NCBI GenBank assembly: GCA_002387735.1 | Contig: DGKJ01000082.1 | Coordinates: 1 to 20,779 of the forward strand | DNA length: 20,779 bases | Direction: 5' to 3' | Source of the DNA: Bacteriovoracaceae bacterium UBA4573 | GTDB lineage: Bacteria > Bdellovibrionota > UBA1018 > UBA923 | In this document: piece by piece, positions 14,762-20,779 of the stretch | Position numbering within the stretch: position 1 is the first letter of the stretch | How the letters are laid out: every line of letters begins with the position of its first letter | Notes under the pieces: model-generated | Database searches by the model: none | What the model was told of the DNA's origin: nothing | Seen by the model: only the letters and a program-made list of their open reading frames with translations | Made by a program: the position numbers and the translations under genes

Positions 14762-15469
14762 ATGGAATGGTTTGCCAGAGCGGTATTACCGCTTATTTTG
14801 TTGTGCCCCTGCCTAGCAGTCGCTTCTCCCGCTACGTGTGATCGGGGATTCTCTGAAGAACGGCTAAACGAGAAAGAAAAAAAAGCACTAAAAGAAGGTG
14901 AGTTGGTTTTACGTTTTCAAAACGTAAACGACTACGCAATGGGCTATGCGATGCAGGATGTGGAGCTTGACCCGGAATTGGTGATGGGAGTTTATATCTC
15001 GGCCAACGAACACTCAAAGAAGTTGGGAAGTTTTATCAAGAAGAGTAAAATTCTCACCGAAAAAATGCCAGTTCCTGTTTTTCGGGTGGCGTACCAGCAG
15101 GATGTTAAATATTTGTCCGACGCAGATTACGTGGTCGAGAATACAGTTACCGAGAGAGAGAAACTTTATCTCCTGCAAACAAGTCTTGTTTCGGCCGACG
15201 ACGCATCGTTTTCTCCGAAGTGGCTCGACGCCTTTTTTCGTGTGGAACGTTTGGACGACGGGCGAGCAAGAATTACTGCGTGCAACTACCAGGTGCCCCG
15301 CTCCGGTATGCAAAAAGGTACATTCAATAGTGAAGCTCGCAGTCGATTTAAACGAGTCGCCGAAAATCTAGAGAAATGGGTTTACGATGTTGCGAACGAT
15401 TCGAATAAAGAGAAAGCAAAATTCTATCGCGATTCCCTGCGAACAATGCTCGATGAGTGGAAAAAATAG
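14762..15469 (+). CDS. Small exported protein, possibly START/SRPBCC-like
   Basis: This is a 235-residue protein with a Sec signal peptide (MEWFARAVLPLILLCPCLAVASP, cleavage near residue 21). No lipobox is seen, because the cysteines at 15 and 17 lie inside the hydrophobic stretch without the usual pattern. The mature part shows a layout reminiscent of START/SRPBCC lipid-binding folds. An early helix with ELVMGVYISANEHSKKLGSFIKKSKIL is followed by successive beta strands (PVFRVAYQQ, DYVVENTVT, KLYLLQTSLV, WLDAFFRVERLDDGRARITACNYQVP) and a long C-terminal helix. The fold assignment is inference from pattern only. Two mature cysteines (in ATCDRG and ITACNY) could form a disulfide. It lies 45 bp after the giant lipoprotein on the same strand and probably works with it in the periplasm. 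It ends 3 bp before the converging rel/spoT stop. Confidence 0.78.
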   Translation: MEWFARAVLPLILLCPCLAVASPATCDRGFSEERLNEKEKKALKEGELVLRFQNVNDYAMGYAMQDVELDPELVMGVYISANEHSKKLGSFIKKSKILTEKMPVPVFRVAYQQDVKYLSDADYVVENTVTEREKLYLLQTSLVSADDASFSPKWLDAFFRVERLDDGRARITACNYQVPRSGMQKGTFNSEARSRFKRVAENLEKWVYDVANDSNKEKAKFYRDSLRTMLDEWKK

Positions 15470-15472
15470 TCG

Positions 15473-17656
15473 TTAGGATTTAACACGCTCGACGTTGATA
15501 ACGCCTTTTCGAGCTTCGAGCGCGGATAGTACCTTTGCGAGCTCTTCGGTGTTGGCCACTTCGACTTCAAACATGGACACCGCCTTGCGGTCTTTGGTTG
15601 TGCGTATGTTTGCCTGAGAAATGTTGACTCCGCATCCGGAAATTGCCTGCGACATATTTGCCAAAATGCCTGCAGTGTCGTGAGAAAGTACTCGAATGCG
15701 AACGTGGCGTTTAATCGGAACTTGTAAATTCCAAGTGACGTCGATCTTGCGATCTGATTCGGTATCAAGAGCTTTGGGGCAAGCGACGGTGTGCACCGTT
15801 ACGCCGCGACCTCGTGATACGAAACCAACGATTGAGTCGCCGGGTATGGGGTTGCAGCAGCGAGCGAATCGAATCAAGATGTTGTCGATGTTCTCGACTG
15901 TGACTGCGTTTTTATTCTCGGTACGCTTTTTTGCGTTGTCGAAAATCTTTTTGAGTACGCTATCGTCAGCTTTCGGTTCGGGCTTCGGTGTCGATAAGAC
16001 CTCGGGCGGCAAGACTGCCTGAGAAATTGTTTGAGGTTGCATGCGCCCGTAACCAACATAAATAAGAACCTCGTCGAGCGTTTTAGTACCTTTGCGTCGA
16101 AGAAATTCTTCAAGTTGTGGCAACTTAAGAAGTTTCTGAACCGTGTAGCTGTACAGACGCAGTTCTTTTTCCAACATTTCTTTGCCGAGTGCCAGCGCGC
16201 GTGAACGTTCTTGAATCTTAATGTATGCGCGAATTTTGGCCTTAGCTTTGCTGGTTTTAACTAATTTGAGCCAGTCTTTGCTGGGAGTTTGCGTAGTCGA
16301 GGTGAGAATTTCCACGGTGTCGCCCGATTTTAGTCGGTATTTGAGTGGAACAATTTTGCCATTCACTTTGGCGCCCATGCACCGATTTCCGACGTCAGTA
16401 TGTACTGCGTACGCGAAATCGAGCGGGCTACTACCAAATGGAAACTCCATGACGTCGCCATTTGGCGTGAAGACATAGACGTCTTCCGCAAATAAATCGA
16501 TCTTCACGGTTTCAAGAAACTCGTTGGGGTCTGAAAGGTCCTTGTGCCATTCGAGCAATCGATTGACCCATTCTACAGCGTTGGTGTCTTGGGATTCAAA
16601 ACGCCCTTCTTTGTATTTCCAGTGGGCCGCAATACCGTGTTCTGCAACTTGGTGCATGTCGTTGGTTCGAATTTGGATTTCGATGCGTTCGCCATGGGGG
16701 CCAATCACGGTGCTGTGAAGCGACTGGTATTTGTTGGCCTTGGGAATGGCGATGTAATCCTTAAATCGGCCTGGTACGGGTTTGTAGGTCGCATGAATTA
16801 CGCCGAGCGCTTTGTAACATTCGGTAATATTGTCGAGCAAAATACGGAACGCGATGAGATCGTGAATTTGCTCAAAATCAATCTTACGACGCTCCATTTT
16901 TTTATATATGGAATGAAAATGTTTTGGGCGGCCCACTACCGTGCCGTGGAGATCGTATTCTTTTAGTTTTTCCTGGATCATCGCGCAAACTTCTTCAATG
17001 TATTTTTCGCGTTCGCGTTTGGTCTTATGAACTTTAGAAGCGAGCTTATAATATATGTCTGGGTGTAAATATCTGAGACACAGGTCTTCTAGTTCAATCT
17101 TTACTGAGGAAATACCCAAACGATTTGCGATCGGCGCGTAAATATCGAGAGTCTCTTGAGCTATCGCTTTCTGCTTGTAGGGGAGCAGATGTTCGAGTGT
17201 TCGCATGTTGTGTAGACGATCTGCTAATTTGACCAAAATAACTCGAATGTCTTTGGCCATCGCAATGATCATTTTGCGAAAGTTTTCAGCCTGTTTTTCT
17301 TCACTCGTTTTAAAGGTGATTTTTGAGAGTTTGGTGACCCCGTCTACAAGGGTGGCTATTGTGGTGCCGAATTGTTTTTCCACCTCTTCTAGTGTGGCGT
17401 GAGTGTCTTCGACGGTGTCGTGGAGAATAGCGGTCGCAATACTAGCAACGTCGAGTCGCAATTCGGTCAGAATGAACGCGACGGATCGCGGATGCACCAT
17501 GTAGGGTTCACCGGAATGCCGCTTTTGATCACCGTGTACTTTTTCAGCAAATTCATGAGCTCGTTTTAAGACGCTAACATCGGCATCGGGGTAATAAGCC
17601 AAGACGGCGTTACAAACGTCGTCGATAGTGACGTCAGCATGCTTACTCAGAGACAA
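15473..17656 (-). CDS. Bifunctional (p)ppGpp synthetase/hydrolase (Rel/SpoT)
   Basis: A long RSH enzyme (727 residues from TTG) that makes and hydrolyses the alarmone (p)ppGpp. Domains in order: HD hydrolase (about 30-180) with the metal-binding HDTVEDT at 79-85 intact. The synthetase (about 230-350) carries RFKD at 297-300, the charge signature of bifunctional enzymes rather than the EFDD of RelA-only synthetases, then YIAIPKANKYQSLH. TGS covers about 390-455 (VYVFTPNGDVMEFP). A zinc-finger/conserved-cysteine region has RFARCCNPIPGD. The ACT domain is at the C terminus. Both activities are therefore expected. Coordinates use the outermost conventional start, TTG 17656, but GGAGG ends only one base before it. 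A CTG at 17650 has ideal 7-base spacing and a 4-bp CTGA overlap with the gmk stop, and may be the real start. It is last in accA-yicC-gmk-rel. Confidence 0.97.
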   Translation of the reverse strand: MSLSKHADVTIDDVCNAVLAYYPDADVSVLKRAHEFAEKVHGDQKRHSGEPYMVHPRSVAFILTELRLDVASIATAILHDTVEDTHATLEEVEKQFGTTIATLVDGVTKLSKITFKTSEEKQAENFRKMIIAMAKDIRVILVKLADRLHNMRTLEHLLPYKQKAIAQETLDIYAPIANRLGISSVKIELEDLCLRYLHPDIYYKLASKVHKTKREREKYIEEVCAMIQEKLKEYDLHGTVVGRPKHFHSIYKKMERRKIDFEQIHDLIAFRILLDNITECYKALGVIHATYKPVPGRFKDYIAIPKANKYQSLHSTVIGPHGERIEIQIRTNDMHQVAEHGIAAHWKYKEGRFESQDTNAVEWVNRLLEWHKDLSDPNEFLETVKIDLFAEDVYVFTPNGDVMEFPFGSSPLDFAYAVHTDVGNRCMGAKVNGKIVPLKYRLKSGDTVEILTSTTQTPSKDWLKLVKTSKAKAKIRAYIKIQERSRALALGKEMLEKELRLYSYTVQKLLKLPQLEEFLRRKGTKTLDEVLIYVGYGRMQPQTISQAVLPPEVLSTPKPEPKADDSVLKKIFDNAKKRTENKNAVTVENIDNILIRFARCCNPIPGDSIVGFVSRGRGVTVHTVACPKALDTESDRKIDVTWNLQVPIKRHVRIRVLSHDTAGILANMSQAISGCGVNISQANIRTTKDRKAVSMFEVEVANTEELAKVLSALEARKGVINVERVKS

Positions 17657-18237
17657 TCCTCCTCAGTCAGGATAGTTTCGAGTTCTTTCATAGCTTGAGA
17701 AAGTTCTTGATTCACGATTTGGTGATCGAAATGGGTGGCCTCTCGAAGTTCCTTCTTGGCAGTTTCCAAGCGACTCTGAATTGCTGATTCCGACTCAGTG
17801 GCGCGAGCTCTTAAACGCTTTTCGAGTTCTTCAAACGAGGGCGGCAAAACAAATATAGTTACGCAGCGTTTACCATAGATTTGTTTTAGTGCCCGGGCGC
17901 CTTGCACATCGATGTCGAAAACCACATGAAAATTTTGGGCGAGCGCATCTTCGACTTGTTGTTTCGAAGTGCCGTACCAAGATCGGCCGAAAACATGAGC
18001 GTATTCCAAAAAATCGTTGCGACTAATCATTTCTTGGAATTCTTTTTCACTTATAAAAAAGTAGTGCGTGCCGTGTTGTTCTTCCCCGCGAGGCTTACGA
18101 GTGGTGTGAGAAATTGAAATTTTAAATCTTGGGTGTTTCGCCAGAAGCAAAGTGCAGAGAGTGCTTTTACCGGCACCGCTCGGGGCCGAAAGCACAATAA
18201 GTTTTGCATTCGATGCCGTTGGCCGTTTATTCGACAT
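17647..18237 (-). CDS. gmk: Guanylate kinase
   Basis: This 196-residue enzyme converts GMP and ATP to GDP and ADP in the cytosol. The P-loop SAPSGAGKST is at 17-26. The GMP-binding region has SISHTTRKPRGEEQHGTHYFF (Ser/Thr-Thr-Arg-Lys-Pro-Arg motif) and FLEYAHVFGRSWYGTS. DIDVQGARALK and the lid arginines (RLRARATES) follow. Length is normal for the family. The ATG overlaps the end of yicC by 11 bp, and the gene ends overlapping rel/spoT. Its product GDP/GTP is the substrate pool of the neighbouring alarmone synthetase, and (p)ppGpp inhibits Gmk in some bacteria (family knowledge, not shown here). Confidence 0.98.
   Translation of the reverse strand: MSNKRPTASNAKLIVLSAPSGAGKSTLCTLLLAKHPRFKISISHTTRKPRGEEQHGTHYFFISEKEFQEMISRNDFLEYAHVFGRSWYGTSKQQVEDALAQNFHVVFDIDVQGARALKQIYGKRCVTIFVLPPSFEELEKRLRARATESESAIQSRLETAKKELREATHFDHQIVNQELSQAMKELETILTEEDCL
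17658..17662 (-). promoter_or_regulatory. Shine-Dalgarno for rel/spoT inside the end of gmk
   Basis: A strong GGAGG on the minus strand lies within the last codons of gmk. Spacing is 1 base to TTG (17656) and 7 bases to CTG (17650). It argues for the CTG and for translational coupling with gmk. Confidence 0.6.
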
Positions 18238-19156
18238 TCGCTAGTTGTTCCTTGAGATTCTCAAGAAGTGATTTAATGGTTAAAACGTGTTCTGCAATTT
18301 CTGCATTTTGGGTTTTGTTACCCAGGGTGTTAATTTCACGGTGGAGTTCCTGTTGGAGAAACTCTAACTTTCGACCTTTAGGGCCCGTCTCTTTTTGAAG
18401 TGTATTTTCAAATGCCACCAGATGGGCTTCAAAACGTACACGTTCTTCTTCAGTGCCTCGCCGATCGATCCAAAACGCGGCTTCCTCGTTGAGGCGTTTC
18501 GCAAAGTCGTCGGAAACGTTGGTTTTTCCTAGTAGCTCGAGCGTCGCTTTGATGCGTTCCGCAAGGCTATCGCGAACGCGACTTTGTTCTAATGGTTCGA
18601 GTTTAATGATTGCTTGCAATTGAATACGCAGTTGGTCCAACAGAGAGCGAATATGTTTTTGAAGTGCCGAGCCTTCACTAGTGCGAGACTTTTGTAGTTC
18701 CTCAAGAGCTGGTTCCACTAAACACTCGAGGAGCTTAGCTTCATCCGTGAACTGGTCGAGTACCGAAGTCACGGTATTCCCAAAAACACCGGGCATGCGT
18801 AAAAGCGTGTCGAGTTGCACGGTTTCCTTGAGCCAAGTGCGCTTTTTACGCTTTTGTTTTTTCCAATGATCAATTTGTTGAATGAAGGCATCAACCGTGT
18901 CGAGTTGCAGACTTTGAGCGGCGGCGTGTTTCGACCCGAGAGGGGCAACGGAAACGCTCACTTCGACAGACCCGCGAGAACATTTTTGAGACACTATCTT
19001 TCGAACTCGGTGGTCGAGGGCCACCCACTCTGATCTCGGAAGTTTAACTTTTATGTCGAGAAATCGGTGATTGACCGAGCGAACTTGCGCGGTAAACACC
19101 AAATTAGATGTTTTGTACTCCGCACGACCGAATCCAGTCATAGAGTAGGTGGACAT
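18227..19156 (-). CDS. yicC: YicC family endoribonuclease
   Basis: A 309-residue protein of the YicC/YloC family, shown in E. coli to be an endoribonuclease linked to decay of the small RNA RyhB. N-terminal signature: YSMTGFGRAE near the start, then VRSVNHRFLDIKVKLPR. C-terminal DUF1732 part: RFEAHLVAF, then GPKGRKLEFLQQELHREINTLGNKTQNAEIA and the final amphipathic helix. The start at 19156 is chosen because AGGTGG lies 8 bases upstream and the family begins directly before SMTGFGRAE. A longer in-frame start at 19210 would add 18 residues inside accA and is unlikely. One base separates it from the accA stop, and the 3' end overlaps gmk by 11 bp. The yicC-gmk pairing is conserved in many bacteria. 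Confidence 0.95.
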   Translation of the reverse strand: MSTYSMTGFGRAEYKTSNLVFTAQVRSVNHRFLDIKVKLPRSEWVALDHRVRKIVSQKCSRGSVEVSVSVAPLGSKHAAAQSLQLDTVDAFIQQIDHWKKQKRKKRTWLKETVQLDTLLRMPGVFGNTVTSVLDQFTDEAKLLECLVEPALEELQKSRTSEGSALQKHIRSLLDQLRIQLQAIIKLEPLEQSRVRDSLAERIKATLELLGKTNVSDDFAKRLNEEAAFWIDRRGTEEERVRFEAHLVAFENTLQKETGPKGRKLEFLQQELHREINTLGNKTQNAEIAEHVLTIKSLLENLKEQLANVE

Positions 19157-19157
19157 A

Positions 19158-20150
19158 TTAGCGGCCACCTGTTTTGGTTGGGGTCGCCTCGCGAATGGCC
19201 GATTGACCAATACGGCGAAATTTTTCGAAACGTGACTTAATGAGGGTTTCGGGAGTCTTTGCCGATTTTAAAACTTCGCCGAGATGCTTGGTTAGATGTT
19301 TTTTTAGCAATGTAGCGGCTTCTTCAAGACTGCGGTGAGCCCCGCCTTTCGGCTCTGGGATAATGGCATCGACTACCCCTAATCGCAGAAGATCTTCGGG
19401 GAGCATTTTCATAATCTGAGCAGCCTGTTCCTGGCGCGAAGAGTCTGACCATAGAATAGAGGCGCAGGACTCAGGTGAGATGACTGAGTAAGTGGAATAG
19501 GCTTGCATCAAGACGCGATCCGCCACCCCGATAGCCAGGGCCCCGCCGCTTCCACCTTCTCCAATAACAGTTGCGATGATTGGACTTTCGATTTCAAACA
19601 TTTTTTCAATCGCCGATGCGATAGCTTCAGATTGACCGCGTTCCTCAGCGTCCATTCCCGGAAACGCGCCTGGTGTGTCGATGAAGGTAAAAATGGGCAA
19701 ATGAAACCGGTGCGCGAGTTCCATGATTCGTTCCGACTTGCGATATCCTTCGGGCTTGCCCATTCCAAAGTTGCGTTCGACTTTCTGCTTGGTGTTGCGC
19801 CCTTTTTGCTGAGCGATGATCGCAACCGGAGTTTTTCCAAATCGCGCAAGGCCGCATACGATAGCGGGATCGTCTCCAAAATGGCGGTCCCCATGAAGCT
19901 CGGTAAACTCGCTAAAAAGTAGGGGGATATAGTCTAGAGCGTACGGCCGCCCTGGGTGGCGGGAGAGTTGCACTCGTTGCCAAGGGGACAAGGTGCCATA
20001 AATTTCATCTATGAGAGCGTGAACCTTTCCTTCCAAACCCTTGATTTCGGATTGAAAGTTAACGTTGTCAGTCTGTGACATTGCGCGCAGCTCGGCAATA
20101 CGTCTCTCGAGCGCAGCGATTGGTTTTTCGAACTCAAAAACAGCTTCCAT
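19158..20150 (-). CDS. accA: Acetyl-CoA carboxylase carboxyltransferase subunit alpha
   Basis: A 330-residue subunit of the carboxyltransferase that, with AccD, moves the carboxyl group from biotin-AccB to acetyl-CoA, the first step of fatty acid synthesis. Hallmarks in order: an N-terminal helical FEKPIAALERRIAELRA and LSPWQRVQLSRHPGRPYALDY. Next come FTELHGDRHFGDDPAIVCGLARF, GMGKPEGYRKSERIMELAHRF, IDTPGAFPGMDAEERGQSEAIA and GEGGSGGALAIG (oxyanion/biotin-acetyl-CoA site). The protein is slightly longer than E. coli AccA (319), with the extra residues at the C terminus. No Shine-Dalgarno is obvious before the ATG. It heads the accA-yicC-gmk-rel operon. accD is not in the window. The 80-bp region to the divergent neighbour should hold the operon promoter, but no confident boxes were found. 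Confidence 0.98.
   Translation of the reverse strand: MEAVFEFEKPIAALERRIAELRAMSQTDNVNFQSEIKGLEGKVHALIDEIYGTLSPWQRVQLSRHPGRPYALDYIPLLFSEFTELHGDRHFGDDPAIVCGLARFGKTPVAIIAQQKGRNTKQKVERNFGMGKPEGYRKSERIMELAHRFHLPIFTFIDTPGAFPGMDAEERGQSEAIASAIEKMFEIESPIIATVIGEGGSGGALAIGVADRVLMQAYSTYSVISPESCASILWSDSSRQEQAAQIMKMLPEDLLRLGVVDAIIPEPKGGAHRSLEEAATLLKKHLTKHLGEVLKSAKTPETLIKSRFEKFRRIGQSAIREATPTKTGGR
19165..19170 (-). promoter_or_regulatory. Ribosome binding site for yicC inside accA
   Basis: AGGTGG on the minus strand within the last codons of accA, 8 bases before the ATG at 19156. It decides between this start and the longer frame. Confidence 0.6.
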
Positions 20151-20230
20151 TTAAGAAAAACAAGCTAACAAAAGCCGAAGGGGGAGTAAAGCGTTGCAAA
20201 AACCTAAAGCGCCGTTAAACTTGAAGAAAT

Positions 20231-20779
20231 ATGGCCGAAGCTCCAGCAACCCCACCAGATACCGCGAAAAAAGACGCACCACAGCAATCGGGGGCGCCAG
20301 CCTCTGCTGATGCGGCGGGCGCCCCAGCTAGCGAGGGGGACGCAAAACCTTCGTTCGTCCAGAAGCTAAAACTCAAGCTAGGTGGAGCAACGAAACTAGC
20401 GAAAGGAGCCGGCGGCAGCGCCGCCGCTATTCCCGGAAAAGTTTTCGGCGGCATTTGGGCGATCGTTAAAGGAATTTTGGGAATTCCATTTGCAATTTTC
20501 AAGGGCGATTTGAGTGACAAGCTCATTGCCGTAGGATTCTTGGCCAGCATCGCTCTAGCCGGGTTTAGTGGACTTCATATCTACCGATATTTGTTAAAAA
20601 AGTTGGAAAATCGAAAGCCAGCTCCGGTGGCCGAAAAAGTGGATGGCCGCAAGGACTTTTTGTCCGATCAAAAGGACCTCGCCAAACTCGCAGCCAACGT
20701 GTTTATGCTTGAGCGATTTTCCGCCAGTTTGAAGTCAAATACCGCTCGAGTGGGGGGGGATGAATTCGAGATTTTTGTA
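20231..20779 (+). CDS. Single-pass membrane protein, 5' part, unknown function
   Basis: An open frame starts at ATG 20231 and runs 183 codons to the window edge without a stop, so the gene is incomplete. Residues 1-40 are Ala/Pro-rich and disordered. Residues 41-65 are basic and amphipathic (FVQKLKLKLGGATKLAKGAGG). A hydrophobic stretch VFGGIWAIVKGILGIPFAIF (71-90) could be membrane-associated, and a clear transmembrane helix (about 98-116, LIAVGFLASIALAGFSGLHIY) follows. Beyond it, a charged linker leads to VFMLERFSASLKSNTARVGGDEFEIF, the beginning of a soluble domain. The helix plus periplasmic start loosely recalls FliL-like proteins, but I cannot support that. Coding is supported by the frame, codon periodicity and sensible topology. 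It is divergent from accA, and the ATG has only a weak GAAGAA upstream. Confidence 0.72.
   Translation, partial: MAEAPATPPDTAKKDAPQQSGAPASADAAGAPASEGDAKPSFVQKLKLKLGGATKLAKGAGGSAAAIPGKVFGGIWAIVKGILGIPFAIFKGDLSDKLIAVGFLASIALAGFSGLHIYRYLLKKLENRKPAPVAEKVDGRKDFLSDQKDLAKLAANVFMLERFSASLKSNTARVGGDEFEIFV

Noticed and set aside
20151..20230. TTGCAA-based promoters for accA and the divergent gene
   Set aside because: No -10 box at correct spacing on either strand, so I could not support a position.
20215..20550. Open frame on the minus strand, Ala/Pro/Ser-rich
   Set aside because: It is antisense to the frame starting at 20231, which has a sensible membrane topology. The minus product has biased composition and no start signal.
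1..20779. CRISPR arrays, tRNA genes, IS elements, toxin-antitoxin or phage-defence genes
   Set aside because: None were found on reading both strands. The window is dense backbone coding sequence with no repeated spacers or transposase motifs.

Overview
The window reads as ordinary chromosomal backbone of a Gram-negative bacterium with roughly balanced base composition. Evidence for an outer membrane includes a beta-barrel-type exported protein, a giant lipoprotein with a lipobox, and several Sec signal peptides. The housekeeping genes and the set of exported proteins of unknown function would fit a Bdellovibrionota/Oligoflexia or deltaproteobacterial-type lineage. That is inference from gene style, not from a marker gene. 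No rRNA, tRNA, insertion sequence, CRISPR array or prophage gene was seen, and no gene-free stretch reaches 300 bases.

Left part (1-4488): the 3' end of pnp is followed by an M16 zinc peptidase on the same strand. A converging two-gene unit then reads leftwards: an exported barrel-like protein with a C-terminal FlgT-like domain, and a secreted protein with a C-terminal membrane anchor.

Middle (4489-9927): a 52-bp divergent promoter region drives a fused malic enzyme/phosphotransacetylase (MaeB type), overlapped by ridA. Then come an apparently exported 2OG-Fe(II) dioxygenase, ribosomal protein L28, an ElyC/SanA/YdcF-type DUF218 membrane protein and an EI24/CysZ-like membrane protein. The last two overlap tail to tail.

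Right-centre (9928-15469): a 1544-residue lipoprotein of unknown function, whose cysteines come almost entirely as close pairs, is followed by a small exported protein with a possible START/SRPBCC-like layout. This pair is the best candidate here for something undescribed.

Right (15473-20779): a compact leftward operon accA-yicC-gmk-rel/spoT, with junctions of +1, -11 and -4 or -10 bp, links fatty-acid synthesis, RNA turnover, GDP synthesis and (p)ppGpp metabolism. A divergent, incomplete membrane-protein gene runs off the end.

A recurring pattern is a good -10 element placed about 7 bp before a start codon that lacks a Shine-Dalgarno sequence (maeB, the barrel gene, the DUF218 gene and perhaps the EI24 gene). 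This suggests leaderless transcripts. The rel/spoT gene may start at CTG.
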